In this document: positions 25,180-33,935 of the stretch, in pieces
Numbering within the stretch: position 1 is the stretch's first letter
Layout: every line of letters begins with the position of its first letter
Source of the DNA: AB-137-C09 sp964458185
GTDB taxonomy: Bacteria > Pseudomonadota > Zetaproteobacteria > Mariprofundales > Mariprofundaceae
Direction of reading: 5' to 3'
DNA length: 40,011 nt
Assembly (NCBI GenBank): GCA_964458185.1
Contig: CAYWFG010000018.1
Span: 1 to 40,011 of the forward strand
Made by a program: the position numbers and the translations under genes
Notes under the pieces: generated by a model
What the model was told of the DNA's origin: nothing
Databases searched by the model: none
What the model saw: only the letters and a program-made list of their open reading frames with translations

Positions 25180-27342
25180 TTAATGCAAATAAGCAAGTTG
25201 CAACCAAGCCCGACGACCATTTTGAGGGTAATCATTGGGGTAAGTTTGAACGGGTGCGCCTGCAATCTTTGTCATCATTGAAGGGAACGCCATCGGACGA
25301 TCAAAAATATTACGTAAGCCAAATGTTGCTGTCACGTCTTGCACAAGAAAATTTTCATGTTTTAAAGAAATCGTCCACAAGGTCGCCGATGGTGCCTGCC
25401 CTCTAGAGTCAATGCCTTGTCTTGCCCTTTTACCAATATATTGAGACAATAGCTGAATATTAAAATCATGATAAAATTGGTAGGTAAGATGTGAGTTAGC
25501 AAGCCAACGTGAAGAGGAAACAATGGCTGTATTGGTACTTTCATCACGGGTTATACCATAACTTAGGTTGCCATCCACCCGCACATCTTGATGGGTAATA
25601 AATTCGTATTCAAATTCTATACCCTTTCTATTTGCATGCCCGATATTGCCATAGCGATTATTTAAATCAGTCGTGATTAAATTTTTCATTTTAGCATAAT
25701 AAAGGGATGTACGTAACGTTACTGCATCACCTTTGAAAATATAACTTAGATCAATATTACTACTTGTTTCAGGCTTTAATTGACTGTTTCCTTGCAAAAA
25801 TCCAAGATTGCTTTTTAAATAAAGCTCTAAAAATGTTGGTGGTCTAAAAGCAGTGGCAAATTGAGCCTTGAATATATGTCGATCATTCAACGAATAAACG
25901 GCAGCCAAGCGTGGTGAAGCATTGCTGCCCACGTCACTAAACCGATCATAACGAAGCCCCAATGTTGTTGTAAATGCATCGCTTAATTGCCACATGTCTT
26001 GCAAGAATAATGATTGCTCATTGCGACGAATGTTTTCTTTGATCCAATTGTTTGCACCTGTATGATACTGGATACCGACAGGTGTAATAGCCCCCGTTGT
26101 GAGAAAGGTTGTGACATTAAAAGGTAATTTTGTTGCCAAGTCATAGTTGGTACCAAACCACGCATCTTTTGTCTTTGCATAAGCAGCATTAAAGCCAATC
26201 AATAACTGATGATCTTGATGGATGTTTCCTTGCCATTCAAGTTCAAACATTTCTTTTTCTTCGGTATAATGCAATTGCTGCACCATGCCATCGGGGTATT
26301 TCACCACGGTATTGCCAACCACTGGCAATGGTACCAGTGTGGTAAACCCTGTCGGAACAATGGGTGTTGTTTCATATAAATTCATGCGTTGATGACCGAC
26401 ACGAAACAGTAGCGATTGTTCATCCCAATCCCATGTTTTATCTAAATAATAGTTTGCTTGATTAAATATAAAATAGCCTGCTTTATTGGGCAGTGATAAT
26501 GTATTATTAATACCAAAAAAATCTTGAGAACGTGTTCGTGTATGCAAGCCATGAAGTGCAAAGCCCTTCCAACTGGCATCCATGTTCAACGTGCCATAGC
26601 CTACTTTATCATTTCGTATGCCAGGTGCATAAGAGTTTGCTGCATTCCCCATTTGATACATCAAATCAGTACCCGTTCGGGTCTTTGAACCAGCAAAAGT
26701 TTCGCCAGCAATGGATACATTGGCTTGAAATGGCTTGTCATTCGCGGTATCAAAAAATAATTCGCCTGAATATTTTTTTTGATTGGTCACCCGCAATGAG
26801 CCGCCGTTTCCTTTTTTTAAAATAACGTTAATCACACCATTGTAAGCATAACCACCATAAATAGAAGAACCAGGACCACGAATAACTTCAATACGATCAA
26901 CAATACCCAGTTGCAACGCGGGTGCAGGTCCTGTAGCTCCAAACAAGAGTTCGCTATGACGACCATTGATTAAATAAAGTAATTTTCCTGAGCCAAAAGC
27001 GGGGCCTACTCCACGAACATTGATGCCAAATGCTCCAACGGAGTTGCTTATATTCGCAATCCCAGGAACAAGTGATAAGCCTTCCCATACTAGTTGAAAA
27101 CCCATAGCTTCTAAATCACGCGCATACAATACAGTTACCATACCAGGTACATAATCTGCATTTAACTTGCTTTTGGTGGCAATCTCGGTTTCAACATTTA
27201 ACAGTTGCATCATGGCAGCCATGGGATCGTCATCATCCGTAACTGTCGTCGCCAAATCATCGGTATTGTTTTGTTCGGCAGCAGGTAAATTACTAACGTA
27301 TGCAATATTAAAAAAAAGCATCAATGCAATAGTCCAGTACAT
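25180..27342 (-). CDS. TonB-dependent outer-membrane receptor
   Basis: The 720-aa protein has a signal peptide (MYWTIALMLFFNIAYVSNLPAA, cleavage near 22), then a linker and a plug domain (about 55-178) with VTVLYARDLEAMG, the INVRGVG strand, YLINGR and the classic IEVIRGPGSSIYGGYAYNGVINVI block. The rest is a 22-strand-type barrel rich in aromatic turns, with TFRPPTFLELYLKSNLGFLQGNSQLKPETS-like receptor motifs. The N-terminal MMQLLNVETEIATKSK region resembles receptors found in sensor clusters. The ligand is unknown; no siderophore, cobalamin or metal gene is adjacent. The next gene encodes the YfiR-like protein 24 nt downstream. Confidence 0.92.
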   Translation of the reverse strand: MYWTIALMLFFNIAYVSNLPAAEQNNTDDLATTVTDDDDPMAAMMQLLNVETEIATKSKLNADYVPGMVTVLYARDLEAMGFQLVWEGLSLVPGIANISNSVGAFGINVRGVGPAFGSGKLLYLINGRHSELLFGATGPAPALQLGIVDRIEVIRGPGSSIYGGYAYNGVINVILKKGNGGSLRVTNQKKYSGELFFDTANDKPFQANVSIAGETFAGSKTRTGTDLMYQMGNAANSYAPGIRNDKVGYGTLNMDASWKGFALHGLHTRTRSQDFFGINNTLSLPNKAGYFIFNQANYYLDKTWDWDEQSLLFRVGHQRMNLYETTPIVPTGFTTLVPLPVVGNTVVKYPDGMVQQLHYTEEKEMFELEWQGNIHQDHQLLIGFNAAYAKTKDAWFGTNYDLATKLPFNVTTFLTTGAITPVGIQYHTGANNWIKENIRRNEQSLFLQDMWQLSDAFTTTLGLRYDRFSDVGSNASPRLAAVYSLNDRHIFKAQFATAFRPPTFLELYLKSNLGFLQGNSQLKPETSSNIDLSYIFKGDAVTLRTSLYYAKMKNLITTDLNNRYGNIGHANRKGIEFEYEFITHQDVRVDGNLSYGITRDESTNTAIVSSSRWLANSHLTYQFYHDFNIQLLSQYIGKRARQGIDSRGQAPSATLWTISLKHENFLVQDVTATFGLRNIFDRPMAFPSMMTKIAGAPVQTYPNDYPQNGRRAWLQLAYLH

Positions 27343-27606
27343 AAATAAAGAACCCCTTTTCTGCCGAATATCGTACGCTATCGCAATAGTGCTTTAGACT
27401 CAACCAATCACCACCGTTTGATTCAACACCACACTGCCTACTGTCACGGTTATAAGATCATTTCCGCCAGCTATAGCACTGGCAGTAAAAACAAAACGGT
27501 AACGACCATCGCCTAAATCAGCAACGTGCGAAATGCTATCTGTTTGTACCCCTTGCGGACGAATGGTTGCCACGACATTCAAACCACTACCCAATAATTA
27601 CCTGCA

Positions 27607-27630
27607 CCACTACCGTGATCACGGCAGTGG
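27607..27630. repeat. 24-bp near-perfect palindrome
   Basis: CCACT-A-CCGTGA meets TCACGG-C-AGTGG. Two 12-nt arms pair without a loop, with one mismatched pair. It lies inside the adhesin-like remnant and could be a leftover recombination or protein-binding site. Confidence 0.6.
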
Positions 27631-27669
27631 CATCCAGCGGCAGCGTTAACGTTAGCGCATCAGTGCTTA

Positions 27670-27685
27670 CGTAACTGATGTTACG
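27670..27685. repeat. Small hairpin
   Basis: CGTAAC and GTTACG form a perfect 6-bp stem around the tetraloop TGAT, 40 nt from the larger palindrome. Confidence 0.45.
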
Positions 27686-27706
27686 CAGTTATACTAAAAT
27701 CAGCCT

Positions 27707-27736
27707 CTCGTTCCCACGCAGGAGCATGGGAACGAG
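27707..27736. repeat. REP-like stem-loop (CTCGTTCCCA / TGGGAACGAG)
   Basis: Arms 27707-27719 and 27724-27736 pair over 13 positions with one mismatch, around the loop AGGA. The CTCGTTCCCACGC / TGGGAACGAG core is, from memory, a widespread intergenic palindrome in proteobacteria that resembles REP elements. No transposase is adjacent here. Confidence 0.6.
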
Positions 27737-27899
27737 GCTCTAATCATCAATATGCTTTAAAAAGGTCAAGTGTGTAACATGAGTTTTTCACTAACACCTT
27801 TGCTGTAGACCTTAAGACTCCAGCTAATTTATAGTATTCCGATGCAAAAGGGGAAACATTTGCCTTTGAAATAGCCTCTTTAATAGCTAGGCTCTCGCC

Positions 27900-29222
27900 A
27901 TGCGTATTTGTCATATTGGTTTAAACCACAAAACAGCACCTGTTGAATTGCGTGAGCGATTGGTCTTGCAAGAAAATGAAATCAGTGATTTGCTACAACG
28001 AAAAGTTAGTCGCCCTGCTATTCGTGAAGCGGCATTATTGTCAACATGCAACCGCGTAGAAATGACCGTTGTAACCCATGACCCTGATGCTGCGATTGCT
28101 GCCGTTCATCAATGGTTTGCCAATAAATCAGGCATGCCGCTGGCGCAAGTTGTGCCGCACTTGTATTCGTATTTAACCGATGAGGCAGTGGCTCATTTGT
28201 TTGCCGTAGCCTCGGGGCTAGACTCGCTGGTGTTGGGTGAACCGCAGATTTTGGGGCAAGTCAAACTTTCTTACGACCGTGCTTTGGCTGCGAATACAGC
28301 AGGGCATATTTTGCATCGCTTGTACCAACATACATTTTTAGCCGCAAAACGTGCGCGCAGTGAAACTGATATTGGCAAAAATACGGTCAATATTTCTTCG
28401 TGTGCTGTGGACTTGGCAAAACGTATTTTTGGTAATTTAACGGGTAAAACGGTGATGTTGATTGGCGCAGGTGAAATGGCAGAATTGGCAGCCACCCATT
28501 TACGAGGTCAAGGCTGTACCGATATTTTGGTTGCTAATCGCACCTTAGAGCGAGCGCGCAACTTAGCTGTCAATTACAATGGTCACGCACTGACCTTAAC
28601 ACAACTCCCCGATTATTTGGATGCCGCAGATATTATTATTTCTAGCACGGGTGCTAACACCTATGTGTTGTTGCCTGATATGATTAAAGATGCGGTGAAA
28701 AAACGCGGTGGTCGCCCCATATTTTTGGTTGATATTGCAGTACCTCGTGATATTGACCCCCGCATTGGCGACATTAACGGCGTGTATGTGTATGATATTG
28801 ATGACCTGCAACAAGTGGTACAAGGCAACAAAGAAACACGCGAAAAAGAAGCCGAGTCAGCGCGATTGTTGCTTGGCGAAGAAGAAAAAGTATTTTTAGG
28901 CTGGTTAAAATCACTCGAATCTGTACCACTGATCCGCAGTATTCAACAACAAACGGAAGCCTTACGGCGTGAAGAGTTATTCAAAGCTTCTCGTTATATG
29001 AAAAATTTTAATGATGATCAATTGGCGGCGGTAGAGCGATTCAGCAAAGCATTAAGCAAACGCTTTATGCACCCCACCTTACGCACGTTAAAAACCTTAC
29101 CTGATGATATTGAAGGTGATTTATTAATGGGGGCAACACGCAAGTTGTTTGATCTTGAAATTAAGGCAGCACCCTCCATTACTGATCAGACACAAGGGCA
29201 ACGCCATGAACAATCGTCTTGA
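27900..29222 (+). CDS. hemA: Glutamyl-tRNA reductase
   Basis: This enzyme reduces glutamyl-tRNA to glutamate-1-semialdehyde, the first committed step of tetrapyrrole synthesis by the C5 route. The 440-aa protein starts MRICHIGLNHKTAPVELRE, has the nucleophile C50 in STCNRVE, GEPQILGQVK, the NADPH-binding VMLIGAGEMAELAATHL and the long helical dimerisation tail. Its 3' end overlaps prfA by 17 nt; a hemA-prfA pairing is common in proteobacteria. Confidence 0.97.
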   Translation: MRICHIGLNHKTAPVELRERLVLQENEISDLLQRKVSRPAIREAALLSTCNRVEMTVVTHDPDAAIAAVHQWFANKSGMPLAQVVPHLYSYLTDEAVAHLFAVASGLDSLVLGEPQILGQVKLSYDRALAANTAGHILHRLYQHTFLAAKRARSETDIGKNTVNISSCAVDLAKRIFGNLTGKTVMLIGAGEMAELAATHLRGQGCTDILVANRTLERARNLAVNYNGHALTLTQLPDYLDAADIIISSTGANTYVLLPDMIKDAVKKRGGRPIFLVDIAVPRDIDPRIGDINGVYVYDIDDLQQVVQGNKETREKEAESARLLLGEEEKVFLGWLKSLESVPLIRSIQQQTEALRREELFKASRYMKNFNDDQLAAVERFSKALSKRFMHPTLRTLKTLPDDIEGDLLMGATRKLFDLEIKAAPSITDQTQGQRHEQSS

Positions 29223-30282
29223 AGCCATCCTTCATCGCCATGAAGAATTATTGGTATTGCTTGCCGACCCTGACATCACTAAAAACGCTAAACGCTATGC
29301 AACTATTTCCCGCGAGTTTGCTGAACTTGAGCCCGTTGCAGCACAAGTGAAATACCATTTTTCATTGCAACAACAATGTGATGATAACAATGACATGATA
29401 AAAGCCCCTGATTGTGATGCTGAATTACGCGACATGGCAGAAGATGATTTGCGCAGTTTACGCAGTGATCTATTAAAAAGCCAAACACAATTAGAACTGT
29501 TGCTGCTACCCAAAGACCCCAATGATGATCGCAATGCAATTTTTGAAATTCGTGCAGGTACAGGTGGCGAAGAAGCAGCGTTGTTTGCTGCTAACTTGTT
29601 TCGCATGTACAGCCGTTTTTCTGAAAAACAAGGCTTTCAAGTACAAATTTTATCTGCCAATGGTACGGGGATTGGCGGTTATAAAGAAATTATCGCTCAA
29701 ATATCGGGAAAAAATGTTTTTTCTTGTTTTAAATTTGAATCAGGTGTTCATCGCGTTCAACGGGTTCCTGAAACCGAATCAGGCGGGCGGATTCATACCT
29801 CTGCTTGTACGGTCGCTGTGTTGCCAGAAGCGCATGAAGTAGACATTAACATTCGCCCTGAAGAACTACGCATTGATGTCTACCGTGCATCGGGTGCGGG
29901 CGGACAGCATGTAAACAAAACCGAATCTGCCGTGCGTATTACCCACTTACCAACAGGGATTATTGCCACCTGCCAAGATCAAGCAAGCCAGCATAAAAAT
30001 AAAGCGCAAGCGATGAAAGTTCTGCAAGCCCGTTTGTTTGATCAAGAACAACAAGCAGTCGATAAAGAACGCGCCGATGCCCGCAAAGGCATGGTTGGTT
30101 CGGGCGATCGTTCGGAACGTATTCGCACTTATAACTACCCCCAAGGGCGAGTCACAGATCATCGAATCAATCTAACCTTGTACAAATTAGATCAAATTCT
30201 CGCTGGTGAAATGGATGAACTGATTGGCAAGTTAGTCAGTCATCATCAAGCGGAATTGCTCGCTTCTCGCAAAGAAGGGTAA
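29206..30282 (+). CDS. prfA: Peptide chain release factor 1
   Basis: RF1 recognises UAA and UAG in the ribosomal A site and triggers peptide release. ATG 29206 gives MNNRLEAILHRHEEL, the family N-terminus, and 358 aa; AGGG lies about 8 nt upstream, and the frame opening from 29149 lies inside hemA. The stop-codon recognition tripeptide PxT is P188-E189-T190 in RVPETESGGR, and the catalytic GGQ is at 232-234. The methyltransferase gene prmC, a frequent neighbour, does not follow. Confidence 0.97.
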   Translation: MNNRLEAILHRHEELLVLLADPDITKNAKRYATISREFAELEPVAAQVKYHFSLQQQCDDNNDMIKAPDCDAELRDMAEDDLRSLRSDLLKSQTQLELLLLPKDPNDDRNAIFEIRAGTGGEEAALFAANLFRMYSRFSEKQGFQVQILSANGTGIGGYKEIIAQISGKNVFSCFKFESGVHRVQRVPETESGGRIHTSACTVAVLPEAHEVDINIRPEELRIDVYRASGAGGQHVNKTESAVRITHLPTGIIATCQDQASQHKNKAQAMKVLQARLFDQEQQAVDKERADARKGMVGSGDRSERIRTYNYPQGRVTDHRINLTLYKLDQILAGEMDELIGKLVSHHQAELLASRKEG

Positions 30283-30290
30283 CACCCCTC

Positions 30291-31538
30291 ATGAAAAACA
30301 AACCTGCTATTTACGCTTGGGCGTTTTACGACTGGGCAAATTCAGCCTTTGCCACCACCGTGATGGCAGGTTTTTTCCCCCTCTTTTTTAAACAATACTG
30401 GGCAACAGGCATGGATGCCAGCGAAAGCACCTTTTGGCTGGGTATGGGGAATGCCTGCGCGGGTTTAATTGTGGCAATGCTTGCCCCCATTCTGGGCGCA
30501 ATGGCAGATCAAGGCGGCTTAAAAAAACGCATGCTGTTAAGCTTTACCACGCTGGGCGTGTTGATGACGGCAGGATTGTTTTTAGCAACGGAAGGGCAAT
30601 GGATTCTTGCCTTATTGTTGTATTGCTTTGGTGCGTTGGCATTTTCTGGCGCGAATGTTTTTTATGATGCCATGATTGTTGATGTCAGTGAGCATGAACA
30701 TTTGCATCAAACGTCCGCGTTGGGCTTTGGCTTAGGCTATCTTGGCGGTGGTTTATTGTTTGCCTTTAATGTTTGGATGACGCAAAACCCTGAAACCTTT
30801 GGTCTAGCCAGCACCAGCGAAGCCGTGCGCTGGGCGTTTGTCAGTGTGGCTCTGTGGTGGGCTGTATTTTCTTTGCCATTGGCACGTTATGTCCGTGAAG
30901 CTGATGATGCTGCCTCCCCCAGCTTATGGCAGGCAGCGCGATCTGGTGTAGCGCAGCTTGGCGGAACTTTTAAAAACTTGCGCAACCTGCGCCATATTTG
31001 GTTGTTTTTGTTTGCCTATTTCTTGTATATTGATGGCGTAAACACGGTGGCACGAATGGCAGTGGATTATGGACTTGCACTGGGTTTTGATTCCAGTGTA
31101 TTGATCAAGGCATTGTTGATGACCCAATTTATAGCCTTCCCTGCGGCGTTAGCATTGGGCTGGTTGGGTGAGCATTGGAATGCTAAATATGTGTTATTGA
31201 TCTGCATTGCTACTTATGCTGCGGTATGTATTTGGAGTTCTACCATGCAGAACTCACAAGATTTTTATTGGTTAGCTGCTGCCATTGGGCTAGTCATGGG
31301 CGGCATTCAAGCCTTATCCCGCTCGATGTATGCACGCATGATACCCATGAACCAAGCGGCTGAATTTTTTGGCTTTTTTAACATGTTAGGTAAGTTTGCC
31401 ACCGTGCTTGGCCCTGCCTTGATGGGGCTGGCGAGCGTACTCTCTGGCAGCCCTCGTGTTTCGATGCTTGCCATTGTTGTGTTGTTTTCAGCGGGCGGGG
31501 TTTTGTTGTATTTTGTGCAAGAGCCAAATGCTGATTGA
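30291..31538 (+). CDS. UMF1/Atg22-like major facilitator transporter
   Basis: This 415-aa protein has about 12 hydrophobic helices. The N-terminus WAFYDWANSAFATTVMAGFFPLFF is the hallmark of the UMF1 (PF11700, Atg22-like) MFS family. Later, GGLKKRMLL occupies the loop 2-3 position and GGIQALSRSMYARMIP precedes helix 10. Bacterial substrates of the family are unknown; vacuolar Atg22 exports amino acids in yeast. It follows prfA by 8 nt and may be cotranscribed. Confidence 0.88.
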   Translation: MKNKPAIYAWAFYDWANSAFATTVMAGFFPLFFKQYWATGMDASESTFWLGMGNACAGLIVAMLAPILGAMADQGGLKKRMLLSFTTLGVLMTAGLFLATEGQWILALLLYCFGALAFSGANVFYDAMIVDVSEHEHLHQTSALGFGLGYLGGGLLFAFNVWMTQNPETFGLASTSEAVRWAFVSVALWWAVFSLPLARYVREADDAASPSLWQAARSGVAQLGGTFKNLRNLRHIWLFLFAYFLYIDGVNTVARMAVDYGLALGFDSSVLIKALLMTQFIAFPAALALGWLGEHWNAKYVLLICIATYAAVCIWSSTMQNSQDFYWLAAAIGLVMGGIQALSRSMYARMIPMNQAAEFFGFFNMLGKFATVLGPALMGLASVLSGSPRVSMLAIVVLFSAGGVLLYFVQEPNAD

Positions 31539-31648
31539 AAATTAATATTAGGCAATGATTATAGTCACCCCTAAATCAAGAAAAAAACTCATAAAGTGCA
31601 GCTGCTTAAGCTAACGACTTGAATTCAGGACTCTAAAAAAGGATTGTT

Positions 31649-32254
31649 ATGTTTACAGGTATTATTATTGATGTAGGCAGCATTGAACGCATCATCCGTG
31701 AAGAAAACCAGATGCATCTTCACATTATTACCGCGCTGGACACATCCTCTTGGCAATGCGGTGACTCGATTGCTGTTGATGGTTGTTGTTTAACCATTAC
31801 AGCCTTGCCTGTTATCGGGCATTGGCAGGCTACGCTCTCGGCAGAAACCTTGGCATTAACCCATTTTTCTCAGGCATCAGTGGGGCAACGTGTAAATATA
31901 GAGCCTGCACTGCGTGTGGGTGATCCTTTAGGTGGTCATATGGTGAGTGGGCATATTGATGGTATGGCAAAAGTCATCGCTGTTGAGACCATCGCAGATC
32001 ACCGCTGTTATCATTTTTCTTTGCCTATAGCATTAGCACCATTGGTGGTTCATAAAGGTTCTATTGCGATCAATGGCGTTAGCTTAACGTTAAATCATGT
32101 TGTCGGTAATGAGATTGACGTAAACCTTATTCCTCATACATTACAACATACTAACCTTGGCAGCTTGAATAAGGGTGACTCGGTTAATATTGAAACAGAT
32201 ATTCTTGGTCGCTATGTTCAACGAATGATGGCCTGCAATACTGCCATGCAATAA
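31649..32254 (+). CDS. ribE: Riboflavin synthase, alpha subunit
   Basis: This enzyme dismutates two 6,7-dimethyl-8-ribityllumazine molecules to riboflavin. The 201-aa protein is two tandem lumazine-binding repeats: the first from MFTGIIIDVGSI with GDSIAVDGCCLTIT, the second from VSGHIDGMAKV with GSIAINGVSLTLN and NLIPHTLQHTNLG. AAGGA lies 6 nt before the ATG. The 110-nt gap upstream does not contain an FMN riboswitch core that I can see. No other rib gene is next to it. Confidence 0.95.
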   Translation: MFTGIIIDVGSIERIIREENQMHLHIITALDTSSWQCGDSIAVDGCCLTITALPVIGHWQATLSAETLALTHFSQASVGQRVNIEPALRVGDPLGGHMVSGHIDGMAKVIAVETIADHRCYHFSLPIALAPLVVHKGSIAINGVSLTLNHVVGNEIDVNLIPHTLQHTNLGSLNKGDSVNIETDILGRYVQRMMACNTAMQ

Positions 32255-32262
32255 CCAACACC

Positions 32263-33249
32263 TTACTTTATCGGCAATGGCGGCACATAGGCGACAGTCT
32301 CTTCCCCTTCCAAGGCTTTTAAAAATGCTACTAATTGCGCTTGTTCCTTGTTTGTTAAATGTAAGGGAATAAGATCATTACCACCACCTTTTAGTGTTCC
32401 ACCTTTATTGTAAAAAGCAACCACACTTTTTAAATTAGAAAATGAACCATTGTGCATATAAGGTGCTGTTCGGGAAACTTGGCGCAGCATGGGGGTTCGA
32501 AATGCATTGTAATGCACCTTTTTTTTGCTAATATCATAGTAACCAGAATCCAATGAGTGGATGCCTGTATTATGAATGCTGGAATCAGTAAAATAAGGCG
32601 GCGAATGGCAGCGTACACAGTCAGCTTTGCCTTCAAACAATCGAAACCCTGCGATAGCCGTTGCTGACATACGGTTTTTTTCACCTGCTAGCCAACCATC
32701 AAAAGCTGTGTTTTTGGTCTGTATCGTTGCCACATAAACAACAAGAGCGCGTGATATTTCAGCGGGTGAGATATTTATTTCCTGCCCAAAAGCTTGCTCA
32801 AACATCTTTTTATAGGTCCATTCAAATGATTGAGAACGGTATTTCATACCTTTGACCATTAATGTTTTAAAATGCGCTGAAATAGCAACCTGAAGAGAAG
32901 TGTCAATACGACCATCCCAGAAAAAATCATCGTAAGCATAAACATTCAATAGAGATGGAACTTGGCGACTCAACCATTCTACACCTGCCTCTTGTTGAAA
33001 ACTCCGCCCTCTTGACCACGAAAACCCAGGGTAATGGCACGTTGCACATGATTGGTTTTTTTGCCCCAACAAGCGAGGATCAAAAAACAAGACTTGACCT
33101 AAACGCATTGCTTTTTTATTACTAACGGTGGAAGCATCAATCAGCCAAACTTGATCATCATTGCTTGCTTTTAAGGCAAGATTATCTGCCCATGTTACGT
33201 TTGAAAATGATGCAAAGGCAAGCAAAACAATGAGGCGTAGTATGGTCAA
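32263..33249 (-). CDS. Di-haem cytochrome c peroxidase / MauG-family protein
   Basis: The 328-aa protein has a signal peptide (MTILRLIVLLAFASFSNVTWA) and two c-type haem motifs, CATCH (C68, C71, H72) and CVRCH (C211, C214, H215), as in bacterial periplasmic cytochrome c peroxidases that reduce H2O2, and in MauG relatives. WDGRIDTSLQ and FRTPMLRQVSRTAPYMHNGSF are further family blocks. The start is TTG, overlapping the queC stop as TTGA; no ATG lies in the signal-peptide region. It faces ribE with only 8 nt between the stops. Confidence 0.9.
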   Translation of the reverse strand: MTILRLIVLLAFASFSNVTWADNLALKASNDDQVWLIDASTVSNKKAMRLGQVLFFDPRLLGQKNQSCATCHYPGFSWSRGRSFQQEAGVEWLSRQVPSLLNVYAYDDFFWDGRIDTSLQVAISAHFKTLMVKGMKYRSQSFEWTYKKMFEQAFGQEINISPAEISRALVVYVATIQTKNTAFDGWLAGEKNRMSATAIAGFRLFEGKADCVRCHSPPYFTDSSIHNTGIHSLDSGYYDISKKKVHYNAFRTPMLRQVSRTAPYMHNGSFSNLKSVVAFYNKGGTLKGGGNDLIPLHLTNKEQAQLVAFLKALEGEETVAYVPPLPIK

Positions 33250-33935
33250 TTTAATACAGGATCCGCTTGACCGACAGCATCAAAACCTTCACCCCTGTAA
33301 TAACAAGAGTCACAATGTCTACAGGGAATTCCGTCGGCAGAGGGAGCATAACAAGAGTGCGTTAAACCATAATCTACGCCCAAGCGCAAACCAAGGCGAA
33401 TAATATCAGGTTTATTCAAGGTGATTAATGGCGCAACAACAGCAATGCCTTGCCCTTCGCGCCCTGCCTTGGTTCCTAAGTTTGCCATCGCTTCAAACGA
33501 TGCTAAAAAATCGGGGCGGCAATCGGGGTAACCTGAATAATCGACCACGTTTGCACCAATCACCAATTGCGTTGCATCAAGGGTTTCAGCGAGTGCCATC
33601 GCCAATGAAAGAAAAATCATGTTTCTTGCTGGAACATAGGTGACTGGAACATCCTTTGATGCATGATCATCACGCGGAACATCAATATGATCGGTAAGGG
33701 CAGAGCCACCAATAGCACGTAAATCGACAGCGAGTTGATGGTGGGAATTTGCACAAAGCGCAGCAGATACATTACTTGCCGATAGCAATTCAATACGGTG
33801 TCGTTGACCATAATCAAAGGCTAATGTATGGCATTCCCAACCTTGCTCTTTGATTGCCCAAGCCAATGCTGTGCTAGAATCTAGACCCCCAGAGAGCAAT
33901 ACAACCGCTTTAGTACGTTTAGACTCCTGTGGCAT
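33246..33935 (-). CDS. queC: 7-cyano-7-deazaguanine synthase
   Basis: QueC converts 7-carboxy-7-deazaguanine to preQ0 in queuosine synthesis, using ATP and ammonia. The 229-aa protein has the PP-loop VVLLSGGLDSST at about 11-22, YVPARNMIFLSLA, and a C-terminal zinc site (CYAPSADGIPCRHCDSC). GGGGAG lies just before the ATG. It overlaps queE by 17 nt, and the peroxidase start overlaps its stop. Confidence 0.96.
   Translation of the reverse strand: MPQESKRTKAVVLLSGGLDSSTALAWAIKEQGWECHTLAFDYGQRHRIELLSASNVSAALCANSHHQLAVDLRAIGGSALTDHIDVPRDDHASKDVPVTYVPARNMIFLSLAMALAETLDATQLVIGANVVDYSGYPDCRPDFLASFEAMANLGTKAGREGQGIAVVAPLITLNKPDIIRLGLRLGVDYGLTHSCYAPSADGIPCRHCDSCYYRGEGFDAVGQADPVLN

Larger units (their letters stand above)
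27400..27690 (-). pseudogene. Remnant of a bacterial Ig-like (adhesin/invasin-type) protein
   Basis: In the minus-strand frame ending at 27400, 65 codons encode VVATIRPQGVQTDSIS, then LGDGRYRFVFTASAIAGGNDLITVTVGS. This is the conserved end of a bacterial Ig-like domain, where GDGxYxFxxTA and a final xITVTVG strand are typical. It has no ATG and a stop directly upstream. Further upstream, another frame carries a 30-odd residue stub (ISYVSTDALTLTLPLDATAVITV) that also looks like an extracellular repeat, stopping near 27587. The broken frames suggest the tail of a large surface protein lost by deletion. Confidence 0.55.
27343..27899. other. 557-bp non-genic stretch with adhesin remnant and palindromes
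   Basis: Between the divergent TonB receptor and hemA genes there is no intact gene. The left part (27400-27690) is a decayed Ig-like coding remnant, and 27607-27736 contains three inverted repeats, annotated separately. The right part (27741-27899) is plain A+T-rich sequence. It holds a weak promoter-like pair for hemA: TTGAAA at 27866-27871 and TAGGCT at 27888-27893, 16 nt apart. Confidence 0.7.

Noticed and set aside
31535..31565. Promoter-like TTGAAA ... TATAGT before ribE
   Set aside because: The spacer is 19 nt, too long for a confident call, and the -35 lies on the UMF1 stop codon.
31539..31648. FMN riboswitch in front of ribE
   Set aside because: The conserved core blocks are not visible in the 110-nt gap.
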